A DNA stretch of 64,000 nucleotides, taken from assembly GCA_022457155.1 (NCBI GenBank), contig JAJGOT010000450.1, positions 646,748 to 710,747 on the forward strand, read 5' to 3'. Made by a program: the position numbers and the translations under genes. Shown piece after piece: positions 1 to 12,008 of the stretch (within the stretch, counting starts at the first letter, position 1; every line of letters starts with the position of its first letter). Below the pieces are notes generated by a model. The model saw only the letters and a list, made by a program, of their open reading frames with translations, searched no databases and had not been told where the DNA came from. This stretch comes from Cladopsammia gracilis (Eukaryota > Cnidaria > Anthozoa > Scleractinia > Dendrophylliidae).

Positions 1-396
1 CTTATTTTTGAAAGAGGAACAAATCATGGTCTGTCCTAACCCATGATGTTTGGAGATGACTATGGGAGAACTTGAAAAACGATTGTCTGACGTTTTCAAG
101 TTGCAACTTATTGATTCAGACCCAGTCTGTACATAACTAGAGACACTCGTCGACAGTTTTTCTACACTAGGTTGATAATTTATCACAAAATTGGACCATT
201 ATTTTTCGGTTTTTGTTAATACAAAAACATTTTTCCGTTTTTGAAATGAAACCAAATTTCCCGTGACACTAATTCCCCTACATGAAAGGTATAATTAAGT
301 TTGACTGCCATGCAAGATCGTCAGAATACTTTCCAAAATTTTAAAGGGGCCACCTGAAGTCGATCAAAAACTCAGCTCTTTCCACAACATCACAGC
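1..396. other. 3' flank of first fibrinogen gene, no gene seen
   Basis: This is AT-rich sequence downstream of the stop codon of the minus-strand fibrinogen-domain gene. I see no open frame with family resemblance and no clear poly(A) signal, although the 3' UTR must lie here. Confidence 0.5.
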
Positions 397-3300
397 TTAG
401 TTTTGGGGCTTCAACTTCATCTCACTACGTTTCAATGAATAATTCCACCCTCCTCCAAAGCCTAACCAGACAATTCCACTCGCGTAATGTTTCCTGTCAT
501 ATCCACCATTCAGATTGGAGTTGTGACAGTAAGAATATAAATGCGTCCCAGCAAACCACCAGGCACCGTGATGATGTATTGCACAGTCACCTTTCTTGCT
601 GCGGGCGTTGCTGCGATCTTTGGTGGAAAACCGCTGGTTGCTAGAAAAAAAATATACAAACACAAAACAAAGTTGTGTGCAAAATAACATACTCCGAAAG
701 GCTTTGCGTGAACTACGAATAAAGAACGAAAACCAATTGAGAGTAGGTCATCCGTTGATGATTGTTTAAAGCCCCAGAAATACATTTGAGACATCAGGCA
801 TAAAACCAAAGTAACCTGTATCAATTCTTTGTCGTACAAAATGCAAATTTCCCAGGCTGATAATAATTGATGATCAAAATTGTCTTGCAAAACCTTCATT
901 TTTTGGCTTTTTTTAGCCATTATATAGTTAGATAGCAGACTGCTACGCAGGTGCCAACAGGTGCCGAGTTTACTACGTGACAAAAGAATAATTTAGCGTG
1001 CGCATCTAATAATTACAAGCACTACGGCAATAAGTGTTTTGAAAGGGGAGAAAGCTTTTGATAAAAACATTCCATCGTGTATCTTACTATTCTATGTTTT
1101 AATTAGCAATAAAATTTGTGTTGTATGAGACTAAACCTTGACAATGTTGGGGCCGTCTATCTATAACTTCAAGCCCTTTTTGAATTTTGTAATTTCCCAT
1201 TTAGTACCTTATAAATAGGGGAGGCGGTGTATAGGGTAAGGGCGTCGGTCAGTTTCGATTCGCGGCCTAGTCTCTGCCGTCGATCGTGTTATTTCCTTAG
1301 ACAAGAATCTTTACGCTACATTGTCTCTTTCCACCCAGGTGTGTAAATGGGTACCGGGGGCATAATATTTCATTCTGGGGGTAACCCTGCGATAGACCAG
1401 CATCCCATCCAGGTGTGAGTATAGCAATACTTCTAGGAACTGCCTTAACCGGGCTAAGCACCGGTTGTGTAGGTGACGAGCTAGCAGTAGCTCGTGCGAG
1501 CCTTTACCATACCTAAGTACCTTACAAATAACACAAGGGGAAAATTAAACTGAACGTTTGTCTTACTTCGGCATCGAATTTCCAGCTGTGCCATTTATAT
1601 TGTATCCTCCAATCGAAAGCCGGTACATGTCTGCCTCGTCTGCTACCTTAAAAGTTGTGTACTCAGCGTATTTGACGGTTCCATTAAAGTCCTCCAGGTC
1701 AACTCTTAGAGTTACGTCATCAGCCTCTGTCAAACGGTGAAGATTGTCGTTCCCAAGCCAAAATTCACCGTTTAGATCTCCAAACCCTTTCTTGTAGTCT
1801 GCCCAATCAAGAAAGAAAACAACAGAGCCGTCCAAACGTTTCTGAAAAACGGTCCAGCCTCCGCCGTCAGTGGTCATGTCACAAAACACTGGGATCGGTT
1901 TGCCGCCATCTGGATTGACTGTGTACACGCCATTGGATGTGAAGCCATCTTGGAGGAGTTGGGCGCAGCTTTTGGGTTCTGACGGTTTAAGATGGGTATT
2001 AGTTTTAACTTGCATTTACATGTTTATTTGTTACTACATATTCGGTGAACTCCAAACAGACACCAAACTATTTGTTGCAATAACGCAATGCAATCGAGCC
2101 GAGAATACGTAGAGTATACTTATTTAACGATTGCATTAAGTAACAAGCAATTTCTCGTACAACTTGTGTCTCAACAAAATTGCGAGACAAGTTAATGGAT
2201 CCTCGTCAACCACGCCTGTTTGTTCTCGGCGGGGAGTTTAGTTTCAAACAAGAAGCTGTATACAGCTTAAACTCGTGGCGTCTTTACCTCATTTTAGTAT
2301 TGATTTCCAAGTGTTTGGAGTGCTTTTACGGAGAACAATTTGCTTAAAATATGTCTAAAAAGTAAGACTACACATTCACTACATTCAATAGCCGACACTT
2401 CAAAACTCGATCGCTAATCAAATTGCAAGTTATATAAAACACAAAACTTGCCGGACCAAAAATGCCACAGCAATATTAAGCGGCGAACACAATAGCAAAC
2501 GGACATATCCATCCATAAGCGCCTTGTATTGTCTTGATAGTTTGCAATTGTACGCTCTAATTCTTCCTTATGCTTATCAAGTCAACACACGGAGATATTT
2601 TGCGGCATGTATTTCATGGCTAAAAGATATATAGTCGTCGGTATTAACTAAATATGCGTGCATAAATTAAATTTGCATGCGCTAATGCAACACGAATAAT
2701 TATGCGTGACGAAAGTTCGAGATACGACTTAATTAAAGAGGTTAATGCGAGATAAAAATGCGAGATAGAAAATGCAAGATAGAAAATGCGAGATAAACAG
2801 TTGAAGTTTCTTGAAAAGAACTGGTCCCGCTCGCACGGAACTATAGTAGTAAGCTTATAATTTTGAACAGCGTCGAATTACATACTTGGGACGAAAATAA
2901 ATAAATAAATTGAATTATAATTGAATTGACAACAACATAAGGTTCCTAGAAGTCGTTTGCAGTTTCTTGAAAATAACTGGTTCTCGTACGGAACTGTAGT
3001 AGTATAGCTATGAACAGCGTCGAAAGTCACATACGGTTCACATTTTACTTCTTAGTATAAGACGCTTCGCCGGGAAAATTAATTCTTATCTCGCACGGTG
3101 TCGCGGAATTCCTCGATGTTTTGATGGGGCAAAATATTTGCAAATTGACTGTTTTTTAGACCAGTGATGTCGAAGCTCTCTTTCCTTTCGTTCCACAGAC
3201 GAAAAGTTGACTCGCAAAGAAGAATTATTTTGGTTCCCTCGGTTGTCTTAGGTCTACCGTGCCGAGGAGCGTAAAAGGCTATCAAATAGAAGAAGTTCAA

Positions 3301-4560
3301 AGTAGACATTTTATCCCAAACAAAACATAAAAGGATACAGAAACTAGTGAAATATAAGCACCGATAATTTACCGAGGCTTTTATGGTAGTTTCAGTCCTT
3401 CAGAAAATACACAAATGACGATGCTCTTGGTTTTTGTTTCGCTTTATAAAATACCCGAATTTCGACGGCAGAGGAAATGGAGGATATCACAGTTCATGAA
3501 GATGTGTTGCCGACAGTAAATTAACTGGCTTAACTGGTCCTGGCAGATTGGGCCACTGTGTCTAGTACGTTCAAAATTATTCTTCGAACTTACTGCAAGG
3601 TTTCCCTGCATAGCCTTCTTCACAAATGCATCTTACTCTGTCATGTTGATAGTCCGGAATGCAGACTTCTTTATCACCACATGGCGAACAATCCGGCGTC
3701 TCACAGCCACTCTGTTAATTTTTAAATGATATCATTACCACGTTATCTTTATACAACTTCGAACACTACCCTGGGTCAGTCATATATCATTTGTTTTTCA
3801 TCTTTTCCAGGATTCCATATTTTCTAAAACTCAGTATATGACCATTAGCAATGCCATGTCAGTTTTCGTTTTACCTTTAAGGTCATTTCCGTAGTGCATT
3901 TGGCTTCTTTTTCAAAGCGGTGGCCAGTTTCTTTGAACCTACCCGAGCTTACCCGTTTTCTAATGTTGATCAGTATAGACTAACGAAATCCGGACAAGCA
4001 CTACTGCGGAAATTTTCGGTGCAACAATGGCGCCCTGTTTTAACGATTCTAACTAACCTTTGGCATCTTTTGCCGTTTAGTTTTTGAATCCATTCCGAGA
4101 AAAGGGAAATTGACAACAACTACTGTGAGAATTTCATAAGTAATCTGCAACTAACTCCTAGTTAACTAAGAAAAGGTGGGTGAATGCTATTGCTGTTTGC
4201 CGATAAGATTTAAAATAAAGGTCAATTTTAACGTACCTTTATCCCTACGTATTTGAAATTCTCATCCTTTGTGAAGTTAGCAATACTAACAAATCGATCA
4301 GAGTTGCTGATCTGACAGTGGAACAGTCCCTCAGTTTTGTTCTTTGAGGTTTCAAAGTTGTAAGAAATGCATTTCTCTTCCTCGACACACTCAAAGATAC
4401 AAGTTTCTTCAGAATCTACTTGCATTTCTCTAATCGCGTTGCCAGTCAGCTTTCGTCCGTGTATTGGCTCAGCAAAGTTAATAGCTTGCAAATCGGGTTC
4501 TGAAATACGGCTAATGCCGTATACAGTAGTCCCGGCTAAGAACACCAGCCAGAGATACAT
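397..4560 (-). CDS. secreted PAN/apple-EGF-fibrinogen-related protein (paralogue A)
   Basis: Four exons on the minus strand: 4560-4237, 3711-3594, 1978-1567, 640-397, all with GT-AG borders and intron phases 0, 1 and 2. The joined frame is 1098 nt (365 aa plus stop). Residues 1-15 are a short hydrophobic signal peptide (MYLWLVFLAGTTVYG). About 16-108 form a PAN/apple domain with paired Cys ([16 protein letters not shown]). About 109-147 form an EGF-like module with seven Cys, one more than the usual six. About 148-365 form a fibrinogen-related domain (PKSC start, [50 protein letters not shown] end). The calcium loop is altered: DRSNARSKKGDC replaces the usual acidic DRDND pattern. An upstream in-frame Met at 4668 is possible; 4560 was chosen because it gives a canonical signal peptide. 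The protein is probably a secreted lectin-like protein; its ligand is unknown. Confidence 0.88.
641..1566 (-). other. intron 3 of paralogue A
   Basis: Phase-2 intron splitting the fibrinogen domain. The donor GTAAGA follows 1567 and the acceptor TTTTTTCTAG precedes 640. No TIR element or coding remnant was recognised inside it. Confidence 0.6.
2740..3040. repeat. short tandem and direct repeats in intron 2 of paralogue A
   Basis: Around 2745-2797 a roughly 16-bp unit (AAAATGCGAGATAGA) is repeated three times. A longer imperfect direct repeat pairs 2800-2885 with 2954-3035 (shared GTTTCTTGAAAA, AACTGGT, CGGAACT, TAGTAGTA, GAACAGCGTCGAA). Both lie in the 1615-bp intron 1979-3593. Confidence 0.55.
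3079..3309 (-). pseudogene. short ORF inside intron 2 of paralogue A, possibly a captured fragment
   Basis: An uninterrupted 76-codon frame on the same strand as the host gene. After GRPKTTEGTKI it has the look of a real protein (FRLWNERKESFDITGLKNSQ). I cannot assign it firmly. The pattern of GRPK followed by a W-x-R-K segment resembles uncharacterised repeat-associated cnidarian proteins, but that is a weak impression. It is not part of the rebuilt fibrinogen protein, whose exons join across it in frame. Confidence 0.25.
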
Positions 4561-4790
4561 GTTCACTGCAGAACGACTCTTAACCAGTTTGGTCGATGAC
4601 AAGGCGGTGCAAATAACTATAAGAGAAAGGGCAGGTGTACAGAAAATCTTGCCTGACGTCATGAACATAGTTTGTCATTTCCGCGACAGATCAGATGATA
4701 ACAGATGATGTATGCAACTCACGTTTAACGCTGAGAAAGGACCAAAACTCCGAATTCAGTTCCTTTCAATGATGTTTTTCCAGAAATGAC
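4561..4790 (-). promoter_or_regulatory. 5' leader of paralogue A with probable non-coding first exon
   Basis: Read on the minus strand, this stretch resembles the sequence just upstream of paralogue B (about 21280-21483). Both contain a GAATTCGGAGTT block, then CGTTAAA followed by GTGAGTT, a good splice donor (donor GT at 4722-4721 here and 21317-21318 in B). This suggests a short non-coding first exon. Conservation of the block in both copies shows the duplication included the 5' end of the gene. The core promoter itself is not identified. Confidence 0.45.
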
Positions 4791-5150
4791 GCAAAAAGTA
4801 ATAATTTCCTTCTGAACCTTTCCTTCTGTGTGAGAGCGTTGTTGAAATTTTTGGGGATGAAGTTTTGGGGATTATAAATACAGTGAAAAACACACTATCG
4901 ACATAATTGGCTAATATCTAAAGAAAACGATGCGCTTTGGGAATGCAGTTTCATCTCATAGTAGTTTGATTCCATTTGAAATCGTGTGTGAAAAAAAGAG
5001 GGGATTGCTTTGGCCGATTGCGAGAAAGAAGGATTTGATTAGCGTGCGTTCAGCTGCTCTTGTTGCCGTTTTTGTGTGTAATTTGGTCTACGCCTACAAA
5101 TGTGATGATAATTTGGAAATTGCTAGATAATTTTTTTAAAAAAATTGACA

Positions 5151-5500
5151 ATCTCAAGATTTATCATCAAGTTATATGGCCTGCAAGTTTCAAGGACATT
5201 GAAGACATGTAAGGCAATAAAGTAGGACCTCCGGACCCAATGTACCACTTTTTTCCCGCAGATTTTGTGTTTAAGTGAGCGTCCTCATTTTTCACGAGTA
5301 TTGTTTTCAAGTTTCATATGCACATGCAAAACTTTAGCAAAAAATATATTTGCATCGAACAGAACGCTTAAATTGATTTTCAAGTTGTTTAACAGGTAGC
5401 TAATCATCAATTTATATGGCCTACAAGTTTCAAGGACATTGCGGAAAACATGTAAGGCAATAAAATAGGGCCTCCATTTATGTACCATTTTTTTTTTTTT
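5151..5500. repeat. imperfect direct repeat pair
   Basis: Two copies of a roughly 90-bp block lie at about 5160-5250 and 5400-5490. Both contain ATATGGCCT, CAAGTTTCAAGGACATTG, ACATGTAAGGCAATAAA and GTACCA. No coding potential is evident in either. Confidence 0.6.
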
Positions 5501-6027
5501 TTTGCGGATCTATTTTGATCTTTCTTTCCTTTACCATTCTTTATTATACCTAGTTTTTTGCCCACTTAATCGTCTTTCTTTCTCATGGAATTGTGGTTGG
5601 CTAACTTTCCAGGAAAGGGGCAAATTTCATCCACAGGGAGAAGTAGGTAAATTGCAAAATTGGCAGTGGATTTTTCCTCAAAATGTTATTAGGTTTGTCG
5701 TGTGCTGGCAGGATTGGTCAGAATTTCCAAAAACACGAGGTAACTGTGCAGAGATCTATCCTTCCTGAATTCGCTGCTTTCCAACTAATTGCTCAAACTC
5801 CAAGTTAAATGGCCTCAGAAATGCATAATCTGCATCGTTCCATAAGGAACGACAACAACCCCAGCCGTCGCCAGAGGGATAAAACATTTTCAGGCACAAA
5901 TGGCCAAAATATTAAGAACATTACTGAGTTTCGACTTAGCCTGAGCTCCAAATTTTGACGTTCTTATAAAAAAAATGAGTGTCAATACCAGATAAAACGT
6001 TTTGAGTGTCTACTTTGGCGATACTGT

Positions 6028-6446
6028 TTACATGCGCTTGTCGTGTATGGAGATACCAAGAGACAACTCATTTAATTGGTACAGTGTTTGCTTGAACATG
6101 CGCTACTGAGTTTTAAGACATTGCATGCAGCAGTATGGATAGACTGGAATTGAACGGAATCACGTAAACTACCAGTGGCTTTTCTGCAAAAACAAGAATG
6201 ACATAAAAACTAAAACAGTTTTATTCTTGAGCAACTGAAAGAATAACCTTTTGCGTTGGTTGTTTCAGGAATCAATGAAGTCAACACAAAGGAATGCAAC
6301 CAGGATGAAGGCCGATTTGAGCACCTGCTCACGAGATTTAATGGGCAAAGCCGAGCATGTTTTCAAGCACGATTTACAAGCGCTTGTCGTGTATGGAGAT
6401 AATACCAAGAGACAACTCATTTAATTGGTACAGTGTGTGTTTGAAC
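6028..6446. repeat. direct repeat pair (GCGCTTGTCGTGTATGGAGA)
   Basis: About 6033-6100 and 6378-6443 are near-identical over roughly 65 bp (GCGCTTGTCGTGTATGGAGA, AGAGACAACTCATTTAATTG, GTACAGTGT). They share a looser relationship downstream (TATGGATAGAC at about 6134 and 6718), suggesting an old tandem duplication of about 350-580 bp. No gene is seen between 4790 and 7080. Confidence 0.55.
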
Positions 6447-7097
6447 ATAGCTAATTTTAAACTGGGTACGTGTTGTGGCTTAAATGAAAATTAATTTTAC
6501 ATTAGAATTGCCATGGTAATAGTGCATAAACATTACTTACGACTTCCGCTTCTCTTTTATAATTTATGTGACTCAACACTATTTATTAGGTGGCTGAAAA
6601 TTTCTGAAAACCGACTACATTTTAATAATACGGAAAACATATTTTTAAATGGACGTACTTAATGAGTGGCATTTTGTTAAAACTTGAACATCTTATCAGA
6701 AGACTCTGCGACCAGTATATGGATAGACCAGGAATGACTGAACGGAATACGTTAATTGCCATGGCTGTCTGTCAAAACATCAACTAATTATCCCAAAGCT
6801 ACCTGTTAAACAACTTGAAAATCAACTTAGACTGAGGAATATTTAATATGATGCAATTCGACTTAATTATAATTATAGTTTAAAAATTGTGTAAAAATGT
6901 TTCTTTAAGATCTGACGCCTTTTTAGATTTATAAGTTTAAACTGGTGCCGGTCCCGAAAAATTTTTGGAAACATTTTTTGGTGAGTGTTGATAAAATTAG
7001 AACAAAGGTAAATTCTATGTGTCTGCAAAAATGACAAAAATGACACCATACGTACCGAAATGCGTATATCGTGCCCATACGTTTTGATCAACGTTAA

Positions 7098-7432
7098 AAA
7101 CAGGACTGCTTTTAAACCTGGAGAGCATCTTTTAAATTCAAAGAACGAGCATTTTTTTTAATTTTCCCGTGAATTTTATAACAAGTCATTTTCAAAGGAG
7201 ATCGTGCGCAAATGCGCAAACAGGACTGCCTTTAAACACAGAGAGTATTTCGCAAATTCAAAGAGCAGGACTTTTTCAATTGCCTTGTCCAGGTTATTAC
7301 ACATCCTACTCCGCGAAACATGTACAGAAATAAATAGATCGTGGACAAAGATTTTGAACAACCCTAAAAAAGCTGTGTTTAAACTCGGAGAGCATTTCGC
7401 ATATTCAAAGCGCAATTCAAGGCCTTTTTAAT
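7098..7432. repeat. three degenerate tandem copies
   Basis: Three related blocks begin near 7100, 7220 and 7370. Each has a variant of AAACxxxGAGAGCATTTCGC followed by ATTCAAAG. The open frames here on both strands are by-products of this repetition, not convincing genes. Confidence 0.45.
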
Positions 7433-7972
7433 CCGTGAATACGCGAAGCGTAATGAACGGGTTATAGGAGACGAAGGCAAATTCACTCACTGACCGGCGC
7501 TCGCTCGCTCGTTCCATCACTCAGCTGTAAACTTATTGACGTAATGCTTTATTACGAATGCGTTTCGTAACAAGAACAACGTGAATCCAGCGATAAAAAT
7601 AATTAACAAATTTGTTGTAAACGAAAATAAACAACAGTTTAAAAGATGTTTCGCATTTGAAGTCTTTTAATGCAAAATTAAAACTGATCTGCAGACTTCA
7701 AACGAACTTTTCAACAGACACGCGTATCTACCTTGAAATAACAAAATTTAACCTCTGGTATGCATGTATTTCCCGATAGTCATGTGAATAACGCTTTTCT
7801 GTTTCCTGCTGACGGCCCAGGTTCGAATGTTGGCGGGAATAGTATAGAAGTTGGCGGCACCAGATCCGTTTTGCAAAACTGAACTGATACCAAGCCAACT
7901 ATATGCTACTTACCAGCTAATGGAAAATATTTTATGACTCCATAATTTGTATACAAACTATATGATTTTCAA

Positions 7973-8162
7973 AATAGACAAATTCGGCTGACGCATTGTT
8001 GTACCCAATTCAAACCTTTTGGGATTACAACTCTTTGTTCGTCATATTTCCATATCAATGAAGCATTGACATGGAAATTATATGGAAATATTGTGAACAA
8101 AGAATCTTATCCCCAGAAGCTTTGAATTGGGTACAACAATGCGTTAGCCGAATTTGTCTATT
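7973..8162. mobile_element. 190-bp palindromic MITE
   Basis: Terminal inverted repeats of about 40 bp: AATAGACAAATTCGGCTGAC at the left end matches the reverse complement of the right end (AGCCGAATTTGTCTATT), and GTTGTACCCAATTCAAA is mirrored inside. There is no coding capacity. The superfamily is unassigned because the target duplication is unclear. Confidence 0.7.
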
Positions 8163-8445
8163 GAAGTGCGTTTAAATTATACCAATCTATGTATTTAAAG
8201 GTGCTCCTTCAACGCGCGCGTCTATTATTGTTTTTATTTCTTTATTTGAAATTTCACAAACCAAAATGGACAAAAAATCAAATTATGAAAACTTAATAAA
8301 CAACTTTAAATAGATAACTTATACAGCCAACCTTAAAGATTGCAAAGATAGAATCAGATGAACAAAGACACTCGCGAGTTTAGCAATATCTGCATTACAG
8401 AAAATGTCGCAAAGCACACTGGTTGAAGGTGTCCCTTTAAGTAAT

Positions 8446-8615
8446 ACACCTTATTCCAAAATGGCGGGCGATTGATTATTCTTTTCAATTAGTCCTCTTT
8501 GCCTCATTTTCGCGTGAAAATTCGTTGTATTTTGCACATGCTGTCGAGGCAACAAGGGCTAATTAACATACATATAAAAGAATAATAAATTGACCACCAT
8601 TTTGGAATAAGGTGT
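8446..8615. mobile_element. 170-bp MITE, ACACCTTATTCCAAAATGG termini
   Basis: The left terminus ACACCTTATTCCAAAATGG is the exact reverse complement of the right terminus CCATTTTGGAATAAGGTGT. The interior motif TTGTATTTTGCACATGCTG recurs at about 55650-55735 beside a similar TTGGAATAA end, so the family is dispersed in this window. Confidence 0.7.
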
Positions 8616-10440
8616 ATGCTCCAAATAAGAACTAAAGTAAATTTCATTGTTCTGGGGCATTGGCTCTCTCCCAAGAATATCTTTGGTTTCAAGAATAGAG
8701 GAGGATCTGATGGTTCATAATTATATTTCATTATAAAAATAAAGGAAATCCATTTGCGTCACATAAATTTTAGGAAATGTTCGTGCTTAACCAATCAGAA
8801 TTGCAGAAGACAATACCTAATAATTTTGTTTCTTTGATGAAGTTCCCCAAATACAATATCTTTTAAAAATTGCATGTTGTGCGATTGGGTCTCAAATTAC
8901 TTTAAACCTTAAAATAATTCGACTTAATGCACCTTGAACTTAACTTTTTAGCGGTTTTTAAGTCTAGGCCAATGAGATCACTAGTTGAAACAATGAAAAA
9001 AGTTTACATTCCATCGTGCGTTGCCGTTCAGCACTATCCTTCTTATGCGGATCATTACTTAACCACCTTATGGATAACAAAAAACTGCCTAAAAATGATC
9101 TCGTATTTTTGGAAACTATATATTAATTTATTTTAAGTTATTATGCGTTTGAATTATGCCATCCTATTAATCCATAACGTGACATTCTCGGAAAAAAGGA
9201 AGGAATTATCAGTGCGTGACATTCTCAGAAAAACAGGAATTCATTCAAATTTCTACTGTTTTAAGGTTAGGTGATTATCATGCAAGACGTGTCTTGAATA
9301 AAATTAACTCATGAAAAGTGATATTGACCTTGAAACAACTAGTCATAAAGCTGTTTACTAGAATCATGTTTATTACTCATGCGCGTAGCAGCATGAGGTA
9401 AGGTTTCGGCTCCGTTTTTCTTGTTATTCTTATTTTTTGTGTCACGATTTTGCATGCAAATTTATGCACGCATATTTTAAATTGTACACTTCCGGTTCAT
9501 AGCTTTGCCACTACACTTCCTGTTTAGTGACTTCCGGCTACTCTCACTTCCGGTTAAAGAGCGTTACTCAAGTGTCACGACAGCGTCTCCTACAACCCTA
9601 CTTAATTAGGAATGTTCATGTTTGGTATATATAAGACTTAGAAGAATCATTCCCTTCATTGTGGTACAGCCTTCATTTCCAAAACAATCAACAGTAAACA
9701 ACGTGGTTTGCAGGAACGATGACTGAATGAAAGGAGTAACTATTCGCCATGTCGGACATCTTGTTATCATGTTTAAAATATATCATAAAACTTACTTACG
9801 CATGCGCATGAGTATGGCTGCTAGGAGCCTCTTGTTTGATTTTGGTTTATTTTTATTAAAAATATAATCTTTACTAAGAGTATATAGAATGAATTGTAAA
9901 TATTGTAATATTGTTATGCGTGCTATGACGATGTTAAAGATTCTAATGAGAATGAAGAAACACTTTGAATCAAATATTAAATAAAAAGCATGGTATCGAA
10001 ATTAATTATAAAAATACACATATATATAATATCTTTGAACTGATTGATAATTAAAGTGTTATCACAAGTTAACGGTGATCGTAAACGTATGATTAGTGTA
10101 ACAAGTCAGAGGCGGATCTAGGGGAGGGGTTGAGGGGGTTGCAACCCCCCCCCCCCCCCACTTTGCGCAGCATTTTAATTTATTTGTTTGACTATTCATA
10201 AAAATAATAGAATAAAATTGTTTTATACGTAGTTGTTTCACTTCCACCAATTAACTGATTGTCAAGTTAGGAAAAAGATAATGTACATTTCGCGACAGTA
10301 GGACGTTAACATGTGAAAAGATCGTGTCAGGATGCAATCGATCATTTCAAAAATTCTGTGGTACCCTGAAGCTATCTGATGAAACAGAAGGAATGTTGTA
10401 CCAGGAGAAAACCTTCCATTTCCCAAATCCCATGGGAATG
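8616..10440. other. intergenic, no gene recognised
   Basis: AT-rich spacer. A short tandem GTGACATTCTC motif lies at about 9180-9230, and short CTTCCGG repeats at 9487-9560. A TATATAAG sequence at 9627 is not tied to any gene. At 10105-10160 a GGCGGATCTAGGGG motif followed by a C-run resembles a DNA-transposon terminus. No open frame here is convincing. Confidence 0.4.
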
Positions 10441-10480
10441 AGCTGCGAAGATGGCAAACTATGTGGCTTATCATTTATTT

Positions 10481-10768
10481 GTGCCCTTCACATTCTCATT
10501 GCCACGAATTACCACCTTATTACCCACGATCTGCTCCCGTACGGCCTCGTGTCTCAAGCGGTAGAGCAACGGAAGATCTAATCCGGAGGTCGTGGGCTCG
10601 AATCCCACCGAGGTCAAAGATTTTTTTCTTTCCCTCGTGTGGTCCCTCATTTCCTTACTAGGGCTAACGCTCAGTACAGGGAAATTTATGGGTTTACCTT
10701 AGCACTATATTTTTTAATTTAAACACAGAGTTAATTCTCTGATTCCTTGCTTGTATCACCAGTGCTAC
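10481..10768 (+). mobile_element. tRNA-derived SINE, split by the LINE insertion
   Basis: The head is tRNA-like: a box-A-like segment (TCTCAAGCGGTAGAGCAAC, about 10551) and a box B (GGGCTCGAATCCC, about 10594-10608), followed by a non-tRNA body (CTAGGGCTAACGCTC). The flank GTGGCTTATCATTTATTT (10463-10480) recurs with one mismatch as GTGGCTTATCATTCATTT at 17720-17737, right after the LINE composite. This fits an 18-bp SINE target-site duplication now pushed 7 kb apart. Confidence 0.65.
10756..10768. repeat. 5' target-site duplication of the LINE composite
   Basis: TCACCAGTGCTAC occurs here immediately before the LINE sequence and again at 17707-17719 immediately after the A-rich tail. A 13-bp direct repeat around an A-tailed element is the expected signature of target-primed reverse transcription. 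Confidence 0.75.
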
Positions 10769-11866
10769 TTCTAACTTCATTTGGAATAAGAAACAGGACA
10801 AAATTAAGAGAGATGTTATGTGCCAAGATTATAGTAATGGAGGCCTACGTGCTCCCAATCCAAACATTCTTTTCAAATCATTACGGCTAGCCTGGATTTC
10901 AAGACTTCTAGTGATAGACGAAATTCCGATAGAGTCATGGAAATCTATTCCAACTCACTTTTTTCAAAAATATGGAGGTCTTAATTTTCTTCTTCATTGT
11001 AATTACGACTCCAAATTTTTGAAGGAATCCAAACTTTCCACTTTTCTACAGACAAATACTGGCTAATTTCCAAGAACTTAGGACCTTATATCAATATAAC
11101 AATGGCCAAGATTTAATTATTTTCAATAACAAAGACATCCTGATCAACGGAAAGAGCTTTTTCTACCCAGAATGGAAGGAGAAAGGTGTCGTTTTTATCC
11201 ATGATGTGTTAGATAATTGTGGAAAATTATTGTCCTTTAATGCATTCCAGACAAAATTCAACACAAAATCTAATTTTTTGATCTACTTACAAGTGATCTC
11301 GGCGATCCCTAAACATTTACTTCAAAAATCTAGATCTGTAAGCACAAGAAATGGATTTATAGATGATGATACAACCTTTCAGTTGTCTCCTTCGTTAATT
11401 ATTGATCTATATAAAATGAAATCTAAGGACTATTATTGGCTTTACATCAATGCAACCACCGTCAAAGCCACGGGGCCAAAAAAATAGGAGAAAGAATTAA
11501 AATTAGAGAACATAGAATGGACATCAATATTTAATCTCATAGGAAAAGTATGCCGAGAGAACAAACTAAGAGAATTCTATTTTAAATTGATTCATAGATT
11601 AACTGTTACTAAAAAGGAGCTATGTACATATGGTCTGGAAGACGTAAATAATTGCTTTTATTGTGGAGGACTTGAATCGATCACCCATACTTTTGTGGAA
11701 TGCTATTCGTCTCAAACGTTCTTTGATAGAATTATTCACTGGTTTAATAAGAAATATCATTACACCTTTTCTCTAACACCTTTAGAAAAACTTTTTGGGA
11801 TAGTAACTAATGATGATGAAAATGATCACGCTACTGTGCTAAAATTAAATTTCTGCTTATTATTTG
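10769..11866 (+). mobile_element. 5'-truncated non-LTR retrotransposon ORF2 fragment, left part
   Basis: This encodes the C-terminal part of a LINE polymerase protein. One frame is open 10770-11066 (SNFIWNKK, LRLAWISRL, HFFQKYGGLNFLL). A shift near 11044 moves the similarity to another frame (GKSFFYPEWKEKGVVFI), which carries an in-frame TAG at 11485-11487 and continues to the junction. It includes a C-terminal zinc knuckle CFYC-x7-H-x4-C (about 11656-11706), as in L1/Tx1-type LINEs. The copy is inactive. It stops abruptly at 11866, where BEL sequence begins. Confidence 0.8.
10945..11866 (+). repeat. 922-bp LINE segment, first copy
   Basis: The segment is collinear with 16395-17316 at a constant offset of 5450 with no indels. 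The one difference I found by eye is A at 11414 versus G at 16864. Both copies share the same frameshift and TAG, so those defects predate the duplication. Confidence 0.9.
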
Positions 11867-11993
11867 TCGTAAATCTATAATTGTAATTACTGTTATGACG
11901 TGACAATTATGCGCGAGCGTAGTGTCGATCTCTTGACTGAATAAAGTGACTTGAACCGAGACCTTCAATCTTATATTGCAATAGTCGCAATAT
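11867..11993 (+). promoter_or_regulatory. BEL/Pao 5' LTR remnant (R-U5-like)
   Basis: About 127 bp between the LINE junction and the primer-binding site. It contains an AATAAA signal at 11940-11945 and ends near CAATAGTCGCAATAT. The upstream U3 part is missing, so the element begins roughly where a genomic RNA's R region would begin. Confidence 0.6.
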
Positions 11994-12008
11994 TGGTGCC
12001 GAGACCCG
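11994..12008 (+). promoter_or_regulatory. BEL/Pao primer-binding site
   Basis: TGGTGCCGAGACCCG lies directly after the LTR remnant and directly before the first ATG of the gag-pol frame. TGGTGCCGAGACCCG-type sites are usual for BEL elements and pair with a tRNA 3' end. The tRNA species is not determined here. Confidence 0.65.
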
